A stretch of 64,000 nt of DNA from Lentisphaera profundi (lineage in GTDB: Bacteria; Verrucomicrobiota; Lentisphaeria; Lentisphaerales; Lentisphaeraceae): the NCBI RefSeq assembly GCF_028728065.1, contig NZ_CP117812.1:2294001-2358000 (forward strand). Direction: 5' to 3'. How positions within the stretch are numbered: position 1 is the first letter of the stretch; each line of letters starts with the position of its first letter. Shown in pieces: positions 45,737-53,243 of the stretch. The notes under the pieces are model-generated. The model saw only the letters and a program-made list of their open reading frames with translations. It did not search any database and was not told where the DNA came from. The translations under genes and the position numbers were made by a program.

Positions 45737-46196
45737 AATGAGCTGGAAGACGGAACAAGTTCCTAAGGTGACGCTACGCTGAGGTGACGTGCTGCGCACT
45801 GAGTTAACGGCCTTCGGCCTAAGTTTACGCCAACAAGTTGGCTAAGTTGAGAGTTTGGGAAGAACCTTCGCAAGCGAAGTCAAAGAACGGCGTTCGCCTC
45901 AAAGATCGCGACATTTAACTTTTACTGCCAACTGAGTTCTGATAACTGCCAACTTTTTTATCTGTTTTATCAGCTAGATCCGTGGTGGTCTTTTACCTGG
46001 CCTTAATGCGTTCTTTCAGAACTCCTGAACTTTCATGATCATTTCCCCTAGGGCTCACGCCCTAGGCTACCTTTAGCCGTGCTTTCAGTACTCATCTTAT
46101 GACTTTTTACTGTAAACCCGACCTTTGTTTCAGTGTTTTCCGTGGTTAACTTTTTCTGATAACTGCCAACTTTTAAAAACTCAGCACGAAGCGCGT
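45737..46196. repeat. Palindrome array and intact copy of the dispersed element targeted by the IS4-type element
   Basis: 45760-45910 holds the words GTGC-TGC-GCAC (45789-45799), GGCC-TTC-GGCC (45809-45819), GCCAAC-AA-GTTGGC (45829-45842) and CTTCGC-AA-GCGAAG (45866-45879). 45970-46155 is the uninterrupted dispersed element: it matches 35665-35752 on one side and 39626-39720 on the other, joined at AGGGCTCACGCCCT (46050-46063). No gene is seen. Confidence 0.88.
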
Positions 46197-48593
46197 TTAG
46201 CCCATAATCACTTCAACTGAGTTTTGACTTCCTTTGGCACATAGGGGTAGACATTGGCCCGCGATGATTTCGCCATTGAGTTTAATGGAAGCAATTCCCT
46301 TATTGACTTTATTGGGATTTGTCACCGTGATTTGGTAAGTGGCGCCACGGAATTGGCGACTGACTTGGAATTTATCCCAATGGCTCGGAATACAGGGGTC
46401 GATTGTTAAGCCATGATAATCTGGTTGAATACCAATAATATATTGAGAAGCGGCATAGAAAGCCCAAGTGGCGGCACCCGTTAACCAAGGTAATCTTGAA
46501 GCTCCTTCAAGGGGGTGGAACTTGGAAATTGTCGATTGACAATAGACGTAGGGTTCAATCTGTCTGAGTTCAGCGCGATCATTATATGCGGCTGGAAGAG
46601 TCGATTTATAATAATCAAAAGCACGATCACCACGGCCAAGCATGGCTTCGGCCATAATAGTCCAGCCCTGAGTATGAGTGAAAATAGCGGCATTCTCTTT
46701 GAGGCCAGGATTAAAGAGTGCGGCACGAACCACTTTATAATCAGTCTTAACAAATGGTGGTGCACAAAGCATGACGCCGTAATCCGTAGCTAGCTCACTA
46801 TGAACTGCGTCCATTGCCGATTTCTGCTCTTGTTCAGAAGCATGACCAGAAAGCACTGACCAAGTTTGTGTATTAAGGAAAATCGAGCCCTCATCATTTT
46901 CTTTCGAACCAAATTTCAAGCCATCATCACGATAAGCACGTAAGAACCACTCGCCATCCCAAGCATGATCATGCAGGTTTTTATCGAGTTTTTCGAGCGC
47001 TGCTTGAGCCCAAGTAATTTCCGATTCTAACTTGCCCAAGAGTTCACAAATTTCGATATAAGTTTTGAGTCCATAACGTAGCTGGAAAGCCACAAATACA
47101 GTTTCACCTTCTTGGCCCAATTCTAGGCAATCATTCCAATCGGCCAACATTCCGCATGGGAAGCCATGGGCACCTGAATATTTGATACTGAATTCAATTG
47201 CTTGACGCAAGTGTTGTAAAATTGTGCCTTCACCCTTATCTGCGTAAGGAAGAACTTTATGATAGAAATCGAGATCGCCCGTTTCTTTGACATAGGCAGG
47301 TACTGCATTAAATAACCAGAGCGCATCATCTGAACGGAATTCTTCAGGTGTGGGTTCTTTCTCAAAACCTGGTCGATGAGCAAAGGGTTTCACTACTGGC
47401 ATGGCACCACCGCTAGCAACTTGTCCCGTGATCATTAATTCCAAGCGCTCTTGCACGAGTTCAGGAATTGCGTGCATCACACCCAGCATATCCTGCACTG
47501 TGTCGCGATAGCCCAAGCCATCACGTGCTCCGGAATAAACTAAACTAGCCGCTCGTGACCAAAAGAAAGTCATGAGGCTATTGAATTGACTCCACATATT
47601 AAGCATAGAATCGACATCACTATCAGGTGTTTGTACTGACATTTGTGACATCTTCGAATGCCAATGATTTTTAAGCTTATTAAATTCTTCGTCTATAAGT
47701 TCGAGATTCGCAAACTTTTCGATTACTGCTTTGCCTTCTTTCTCTGCGCGACCAATGCCCATAAAAATCGCAAAATCTTTTTCTTCGCCCGGCTCAAGGG
47801 TGATTTCGAATTGCAATGTTCCGCAAGGATTGCCGGCTTTTGCCAGTGAATTACTGCACTGACCCTTCTCTACTGCAATGGGATTGGCATAAGTGCGGTA
47901 AGGCCCCAAGAAAGCTTCACGATCCGTATCGTAAGCGACTGGCTCTACTCCCACGGCACCTAAAAATGTATATCGCGCCTGATCTTTCTCTTCGAAATCG
48001 TCGGGCATTTCTGGAAGATTAACATTGGAGGCGTGACTAATGATGCTATCTACCACATTCATATTGGTGATATATTGCGAATACTGCAAATTATTTAAAT
48101 CATCACCCGCATTCCAATTGCAACCATACTCCACATAAGTAAAGAGTTTTAGCGTACGGCGTTTGCTACCCTTATTTTTGACCTTTGTTGACCAACACTC
48201 ATAATCAGCATCTAGGGGCACAAAAAAAGTTGTCTCTGTACTAATTTCTGAATAATCTGATGAAATTTTGGTATAAGCTGAGCCATGACGACACTCAGAT
48301 TTGTATTGATCCAAGGGTTTTGCCACGGGCTGCCATGAAGTTGACCAATAATCTTTGCTCTCGGCATCATGAATATAGATATAACGTCCCGCTTGGTCCA
48401 TGGGAACGGCATTAAAACGCAGGCGAGTGAAACGCCCTTGGGCCACAGATTTAAAAAAACTATATCCACCAGCATTATTGGTAATGATTGCGCCATAACG
48501 AGTTGAGCCAAGGTAGTTGCTCCAAGAACTCGGAGTATCAGGTTTTTCGATTACGTATTCTTTGTTTTGATCGTCAAAATAGCCGTATTTCAT
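46197..48593 (-). CDS. GH94 glycoside phosphorylase (cellobiose/chitobiose phosphorylase family)
   Basis: This 798-residue cytoplasmic enzyme should cleave a beta-linked disaccharide with phosphate, giving a sugar-1-phosphate. The N-terminus MKYGYFDDQNKEYVIEKPDT, the NNAGGYSF and DAESKDYWSTSWQPV segments, and the catalytic Asp in ADWNDCLELG (about residue 483) are typical of GH94. The C-terminal beta domain reads GLTIDPCIPSHWDKFQVSR. AAGGAAAC precedes the ATG. Sequence resembles both N,N'-diacetylchitobiose and cellobiose phosphorylases, so the substrate is open. The gene stands alone and opposite to its neighbours. Confidence 0.93.
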   Translation of the reverse strand: MKYGYFDDQNKEYVIEKPDTPSSWSNYLGSTRYGAIITNNAGGYSFFKSVAQGRFTRLRFNAVPMDQAGRYIYIHDAESKDYWSTSWQPVAKPLDQYKSECRHGSAYTKISSDYSEISTETTFFVPLDADYECWSTKVKNKGSKRRTLKLFTYVEYGCNWNAGDDLNNLQYSQYITNMNVVDSIISHASNVNLPEMPDDFEEKDQARYTFLGAVGVEPVAYDTDREAFLGPYRTYANPIAVEKGQCSNSLAKAGNPCGTLQFEITLEPGEEKDFAIFMGIGRAEKEGKAVIEKFANLELIDEEFNKLKNHWHSKMSQMSVQTPDSDVDSMLNMWSQFNSLMTFFWSRAASLVYSGARDGLGYRDTVQDMLGVMHAIPELVQERLELMITGQVASGGAMPVVKPFAHRPGFEKEPTPEEFRSDDALWLFNAVPAYVKETGDLDFYHKVLPYADKGEGTILQHLRQAIEFSIKYSGAHGFPCGMLADWNDCLELGQEGETVFVAFQLRYGLKTYIEICELLGKLESEITWAQAALEKLDKNLHDHAWDGEWFLRAYRDDGLKFGSKENDEGSIFLNTQTWSVLSGHASEQEQKSAMDAVHSELATDYGVMLCAPPFVKTDYKVVRAALFNPGLKENAAIFTHTQGWTIMAEAMLGRGDRAFDYYKSTLPAAYNDRAELRQIEPYVYCQSTISKFHPLEGASRLPWLTGAATWAFYAASQYIIGIQPDYHGLTIDPCIPSHWDKFQVSRQFRGATYQITVTNPNKVNKGIASIKLNGEIIAGQCLPLCAKGSQNSVEVIMG

Positions 48594-49175
48594 TAGTGAG
48601 TTTCCTTATCTAAATTTATTTTTTAGTATACGGGATTAATAACTGCGCTGGTAACTTAATTGACAGCAAGGGGTCTTTTTATCGGGAGTTTTGTGTTTAG
48701 AACGGCATTCGCCTGAAAGAGATAAGATCGGGCTAAAGCTCTGAAAGATCGCTTCGCTCAAAGAGGGGAACCACAGATCGAACAGATAGGGCAGATGAAA
48801 GAACGCTTCGCAAGCGAACTCAAAGAACGGCATTCGCCTGACAGAGGACAGAGGACAGAGGACAGAGGATAGAGGATAGAGGATAGAGGACAATAATTTT
48901 AAATGATGAATTTTGAATTAAAAAAATAGAACGGAACCACAGATCGAACAGATAAGGCAGGTGAAAATAATTTTAAATGTTGAATTTTTAATGAAAAAGA
49001 GAGAACGGAACTACAAATCACAGAAATGAAACGAGTCTCTAACAATTTAAAATTGAGAATTAAACATTCAAAATTTGAGCGAAGCGAACATGAATAAATC
49101 GTGAATGTTCTGGGCTGTAAGCTTGTAAGCCTTTGAGCCTGCTTTAATTTGAGCGAAATCACTAAGAGGAATTTA
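48594..49175. repeat. 582-bp intergenic region with palindrome arrays and heptamer array
   Basis: Palindrome arrays at about 48695-48760 and 48795-48840 hold GGCATTCGCC, GGGCTAAAGCTC, CGCTTCGC and GCTTCGC-AA-GCGAAC words. Seven heptamers follow at 48841-48889: four ACAGAGG and three ATAGAGG. Two AT-rich elements and CCACAGATCGAACAGAT words fill the rest. Promoters for the flanking divergent genes must lie here, but none is distinct. Confidence 0.8.
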
Positions 49176-50444
49176 ATGAAAGGCATCTTTTTTCTTACCT
49201 GGCGTTATTTAAAGCCCAAGAAAAACATCTCATCGATCGTCACCTGGCTCTCCTGTCTTGGACCCATGCTGGGCGTGGGAGTTTTATTAGTCGTGATGAG
49301 TGTCATGAATGGGCACCCTCATGAGATTCAAAAGAAAATTATGGAAGTGGAATCTCATATCTCGATTAGTCGCTATGATGGCAAGTTTTTTCCTGATTAC
49401 CTCGAGATGATGGATCACCTCGAAAAGACTTACGATTTTAAGTGCTCGCCCTATACCCAAATGCCGATTTTCATTCAGCAGGACAAGAGTATAAAATCAT
49501 TTTTAGCTAAGGGGATTCTTGCTGAATACGATCAAGAAGCCTCCTTACTCAATACCTATATTATTGATGGCCTCGATGAAAATGGTAAATACCGCTTAGA
49601 TCCTAAAGAAGCGCTCATCTCCAGTCGCTTAGCGACCATGCTAGGTGTCGCCTTAGGCGATAAAATCATTGTGCATTCACCGCAAAAATATGGTAAGCTG
49701 CTCCTTCAAAAAGAAGAAGGCAAAGTTGATGATGTCTATCTCAACATGGCTTTGGAACTAACCATCTCGGGAATTTTTCGCACTGGCTATGTCGATATCG
49801 ACAAAAATTTGATGTTCATTCATCTCGATAGTGCCAACGAACTTCTGGAACAAGATTGGGGGGCGTCTCTAGGCCTGGACCTCTCGATTCCCGAACCGAC
49901 CAAAGCCGAAGAAGTGGCTAAAACGCTTTCAAGTGACCCGTATTTCTTTGACAAGAAGGCGCAATTCTATCCTTGGCAATACAAGAAAAAGCAATTTTTT
50001 GATATCGTTAAAAAAGAAAAAACGATGATGACGCTGGTGCTGTTCTTCATTGTCGGTGGTGCCGCCGTGGGCGTCGCCGCTTGCCTGTTCTCACTTGTGC
50101 TCCAAAAAACACGAGAAATCGGGGTGCTGAAAGCTATTGGTGCCACCCCGATTCAAATCATGTGGGTGTTTTTAATTCAAGGTCTCGTGCTTGGCATTCT
50201 AGGCTCAACACTGGGGCTCATTGGTGGCTTACTCACTTTGCACAATCGCGAATGGGTGGTCGCTCGCCTAGGAAATTGGGATGCCGATTTTTATATGCTT
50301 GATCGTGTACCGATGCTGATATTACCTGCGGATGTACATTTAATTTTTTGGGGTGCGATCATTATCTGTTCCCTCGCCTCACTCTTTCCTGCTTTCGTAG
50401 CGGTCTCCGTCAACCCAGTTAAGGCTTTGCAATCCAATGAGTAA
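49176..50444 (+). CDS. Lipoprotein-releasing ABC transporter permease (LolC/LolE family)
   Basis: This protein of 422 residues belongs to the FtsX/LolE permeases. One membrane helix lies near residues 25-45 (LGVGVLLVVMSVMNG), a large periplasmic domain follows, and three helices close the protein. The C-terminal KTREIGVLKAIGATPIQIMWVFLIQG is the family's coupling motif. With LolD it should extract outer-membrane lipoproteins from the inner membrane. AAGAGGA precedes the ATG at 49176; a TTG at 49149 is less likely. Only one permease gene is seen, so it may be a homodimer. The next gene overlaps by 8 bases. Confidence 0.92.
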   Translation: MKGIFFLTWRYLKPKKNISSIVTWLSCLGPMLGVGVLLVVMSVMNGHPHEIQKKIMEVESHISISRYDGKFFPDYLEMMDHLEKTYDFKCSPYTQMPIFIQQDKSIKSFLAKGILAEYDQEASLLNTYIIDGLDENGKYRLDPKEALISSRLATMLGVALGDKIIVHSPQKYGKLLLQKEEGKVDDVYLNMALELTISGIFRTGYVDIDKNLMFIHLDSANELLEQDWGASLGLDLSIPEPTKAEEVAKTLSSDPYFFDKKAQFYPWQYKKKQFFDIVKKEKTMMTLVLFFIVGGAAVGVAACLFSLVLQKTREIGVLKAIGATPIQIMWVFLIQGLVLGILGSTLGLIGGLLTLHNREWVVARLGNWDADFYMLDRVPMLILPADVHLIFWGAIIICSLASLFPAFVAVSVNPVKALQSNE

Positions 50445-51108
50445 ATTCTTATCCGCAAAAAATATTTGCAAGCATTACAAATCTGCTGACGCAGGTCGCA
50501 TCCAAGTTTTAGATAAGGTGAGCCTAGAAATCAATAAAGGCGACTGGGCCATGCTCATTGGTTCATCTGGCAGTGGCAAATCAACTTTCCTCAATATTAT
50601 CGGAACGCTCGATAAAGCCGACAGCGGTCAACTCATGCTAGAGGGAAAAGATTACGCCAAGTTCTCTGCTATGGCCAAAGCCAAATTACGACAAGAACAA
50701 TTGGGCTTTGTCTTTCAATCTTTTCAGCTCATCCCCGAGCTCACTGCCCTCGAAAATGTTATGCTTCCGGCACAATTCAGTAGCCGCAGCTCTCAGGCAA
50801 AAAAACGCGCCTTAGAACTACTTGATCGCGTTGGCCTCAGTTCACGATCAAGCCATCATCCGGGAGCCCTTTCTGGTGGTGAACAACAACGGGTCGCCAT
50901 TTGTCGCGCCCTGATCAATGATCCCGATATTATTTTAGCGGATGAGCCTACTGGCAATCTAGATCCCGATACTTCTGCCGAGCTGATTAAATTTTTTAGC
51001 GAACTCCGCAAACAGGGAAAAACGATTGTTATGGTGACACATGATCACCAACTCAAAAAACATGCCACCAAAGTCTTTTCCCTCGATCAAGGAAAACTCA
51101 AATCATGA
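50437..51108 (+). CDS. lolD: Lipoprotein-releasing system ATP-binding protein LolD
   Basis: This 223-residue ATPase has Walker [11 protein letters not shown] near residue 42, the Q-loop [21 protein letters not shown], the signature [15 protein letters not shown] and Walker [12 protein letters not shown]. The FQFHxLLPE-like region matches LolD/MacB-type ATPases. It powers lipoprotein release with the permease encoded just before. Overlaps on both sides (8 and 4 bases) show an operon with tadA. Confidence 0.93.
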   Translation: MSKFLSAKNICKHYKSADAGRIQVLDKVSLEINKGDWAMLIGSSGSGKSTFLNIIGTLDKADSGQLMLEGKDYAKFSAMAKAKLRQEQLGFVFQSFQLIPELTALENVMLPAQFSSRSSQAKKRALELLDRVGLSSRSSHHPGALSGGEQQRVAICRALINDPDIILADEPTGNLDPDTSAELIKFFSELRKQGKTIVMVTHDHQLKKHATKVFSLDQGKLKS

Positions 51109-51626
51109 GTGACGAAGGCTTTTTTGAAGATGAAGTAGATGCCCCGATCACTTTTTCAGATGAACATTATATGCGCATGGCGATTCGTCAGGCTGAGCAA
51201 GCTTTTCAAGCTGGGGAAGTCCCCATTGGGGCGATCATTGTTCACGAAGATGAAGTCATTGCCAAAGCTTGGAATCAAGTGGAAATGCTCAAAGATGCTA
51301 CCGCTCATGCCGAAATCCTTGCTCTCACTCAAGCCTCGGCTCAGCTCGACCGCTGGCGCCTGCATGGTTGCACACTCTATGTCACCAAAGAGCCCTGCCC
51401 GATGTGTGCGGGTGCTTTAGTAAACTCTCGTATTGATCGCGTTGTTTTTGGCTTAGCTGATGATAAAGGCGGGGGTTGTGGCGGTGCGTTTGATATTCAC
51501 GATCACGATGGACTCCTGCATAAAGTCCCTAGTGAGGGCCATTGCTGTGAAGAAGATTGTCGGCTCTTAATTCAAAGCTTTTTTAAAATGCGTCGCCAAG
51601 CTCAAAAGGACAAGAAAAATGAATAA
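51105..51626 (+). CDS. tadA: tRNA-specific adenosine deaminase TadA
   Basis: This 173-residue zinc deaminase converts adenosine 34 of tRNA-Arg(ACG) to inosine. The zinc and catalytic site is TAHAEILAL (His67, Glu69) plus PCPMCAGA with two Cys (about 97 and 100). RIDRVVFGLADDKGGGCGGAFDI is characteristic of TadA rather than guanine deaminase. An N-terminal tail of about 15 residues is slightly longer than usual. Confidence 0.94.
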   Translation: MSDEGFFEDEVDAPITFSDEHYMRMAIRQAEQAFQAGEVPIGAIIVHEDEVIAKAWNQVEMLKDATAHAEILALTQASAQLDRWRLHGCTLYVTKEPCPMCAGALVNSRIDRVVFGLADDKGGGCGGAFDIHDHDGLLHKVPSEGHCCEEDCRLLIQSFFKMRRQAQKDKKNE

Positions 51627-52398
51627 ACCTGCTGCTATAATTGACTTTGATGGTACTCTCACCCGCGTACGCTGTGGTTGGGAAGATAAAATGAAAGAAT
51701 TTTTCTTGAGCAAAATCTTCACGGATAAGACAACACTCAGTCCCGAACTCTCGCAAGAAGCTCGAAGCATGTGTGATGAGTGGATTGCTCAGGCCCCAGG
51801 CACCACCATTGTTCAACAGATCTCTGCACTCGCAAATATTCTTGATTTCTGTAAAATAACTTATGACTTTGATAGACTCATAGATGAATTCGATATTTAT
51901 TCGAGTGACTGGGAATACCAACGCGTGAATGAGTGCAAAGAATCTGGTGAATTAGAAAGCCTGATGCTTCTGGGTGCTCGAAAATTTTTAGAAGATTTAC
52001 AAGCACTTGGTTATGAATTGCACTTGCTCTCGGGCACGAGTCACGAAAAACTCATTTTTGAATGTAAAACTCTGGGTTTAAGTCATTTTTTCAAACATAT
52101 CCAAGGCTTTGAAACTCATTTAGCGATGCCCTATAAACCTCAATCCATTCGTAAAACAATTGCGGATTATAAGTATGAAGTCAAGAGTACTTTAATTATT
52201 GGTGATGGTTTAACAGAGCTCAATGCCGGACGAGAATTAAAGTGTCCATGCATTGGCGTTGCCATCGATGAAAATGATGGAAAGAGCTGTGATACTCATA
52301 AGCTGCAAATTTTAAAGGACGCAGGCTTTGAAGATATCATCAGCGATTTTGATAATGCTTTACAATTTATTCCGCTGGCGAATCCCGCACAAAACTGA
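51619..52398 (+). CDS. HAD-superfamily hydrolase
   Basis: This 259-residue protein has the HAD catalytic motif I as AIIDFDGTLTRVRCGW (Asp nucleophile and acid), motif II as LHLLSGTSHEKL, a Lys in MPYKPQSIRKTI and motif IV as LIIGDGLTEL. An inserted helical cap lies at residues 25-110. It should be a phosphatase for a small metabolite, possibly a sugar phosphate. The acidic motif IV is GDGLTE rather than GDxxxD, a mild deviation. It starts 8 bases inside tadA. Confidence 0.88.
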   Translation: MNKPAAIIDFDGTLTRVRCGWEDKMKEFFLSKIFTDKTTLSPELSQEARSMCDEWIAQAPGTTIVQQISALANILDFCKITYDFDRLIDEFDIYSSDWEYQRVNECKESGELESLMLLGARKFLEDLQALGYELHLLSGTSHEKLIFECKTLGLSHFFKHIQGFETHLAMPYKPQSIRKTIADYKYEVKSTLIIGDGLTELNAGRELKCPCIGVAIDENDGKSCDTHKLQILKDAGFEDIISDFDNALQFIPLANPAQN

Positions 52399-52827
52399 TA
52401 TTTCAGCGTAGATAGGTTTTTCGGTACATTTTTGCGAAGCGAGTCCGCCCGCCGGAGGGTGCTGCCACACAGGCGATAAAAATATATGGGGCTCTGCCTC
52501 AATGGATGGGCATTTAAGCACATGCCGAAGGTATGTAGTATGGTACCCACCGGATTTATCCGGTGGGTATTGTTAAAAAAATGATATTCATGCCGAAGGT
52601 ATGAAGCTAAAGCTCTGCAGCGTACCTTCGGCACGCACGATTCTGTTATTCAAATACCACGGACTTACGTCCATGGCACCATTCCTAAGCTCTTCGAGCC
52701 CAAATATCTCTTAAGTTCCCTACCATTAGGAGCCAATTCTATTAAGTTTCTTTACATCTTCGAATGTAAGTTCTTATGACAAATGCGGGCGAGACGCCCG
52801 CGCTCCCAGGTAATGATCTGCTTGTGA
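52399..52827. repeat. 429-bp intergenic region with several hairpins and target-site repeat
   Basis: Besides the strong hairpin at 52544-52569, it holds TGCCGAAGGTATG words near 52523 and 52592 and an inverted GTACCTTCGGCA near 52622. A CCACGGAC-TTAC-GTCCATGG stem lies near 52657, and GCTC-TTC-GAGC near 52690. 52775-52819 is a dispersed element with stem GCGGGCG-AGA-CGCCCGC. The last 8 bp (GCTTGTGA) are the left target duplication of the IS66 element. No gene is seen. Confidence 0.75.
52544..52569. terminator. 12-bp hairpin, possible bidirectional terminator
   Basis: TACCCACCGGAT (52544-52555) pairs perfectly with ATCCGGTGGGTA (52558-52569), leaving a 2-nt loop in DNA or 4 nt in RNA if the top pair opens. 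A weak T-rich TTGTT then A7 follow. It is 146 bp after the HAD gene; a terminator for the lol-tadA operon is possible. Confidence 0.5.
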
Positions 52828-52900
52828 GTAAAGGGCAATTTGAACCATATCCCGAGGGAGAGTAGTTGAATTAGAGTCTGGGCTTACCCCAGGAGATACA

Positions 52901-53212
52901 ATGTTAGAATATTTTAAAGATCGTAAGTTAAAACTACATCCCGAACCCGTGAACCTCCGCAAAGGCTTCAATGGCTTAACCGCGTTAAGTAATCTGGAAA
53001 ATCTCTTTGCAGGAGATGTCTACCTTTTCATAAATCGACGGCGTAATTTATTGAAAGGTCTCTACTGGGATGAAGGTGGTTTTTGTATTTTCAATAAACA
53101 GTTGGAGCGCGGAACTTTTAGCGACATGTCCGAAGCTAAAACTGAGCTTAGTTTTCGGGAATTTCTGCTAATGATCCACTGCTGTAAAGGGGCCTATTTT
53201 AAGATCAAATAG
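52901..53212 (+). CDS. tnpB: IS66 family accessory protein TnpB
   Basis: This 103-residue protein contains LRKGFNGLTALSNLENLFAGDVYLFINRRRNLLKGLYWDEGGFCIFNKQLERGTF, the conserved TnpB core. It is required for IS66 transposition in studied elements, though its biochemical role is unclear. CAGGAGATACA precedes the ATG. It ends 31 bp before tnpC. Confidence 0.93.
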   Translation: MLEYFKDRKLKLHPEPVNLRKGFNGLTALSNLENLFAGDVYLFINRRRNLLKGLYWDEGGFCIFNKQLERGTFSDMSEAKTELSFREFLLMIHCCKGAYFKIK

Positions 53213-53243
53213 CCTGGTTTTATAGCTGAAAAATCATGGGGTT

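Noticed and set aside
33720-45910. Classical integron cassette array
   Set aside because: No integrase gene and no attC-like core sites (GTTRRRY pairs at cassette ends) could be placed; kept only as an analogy.
46197-48593. Firm naming as cellobiose or chitobiose phosphorylase
   Set aside because: Motifs of both subfamilies are seen; sequence reading alone cannot decide.
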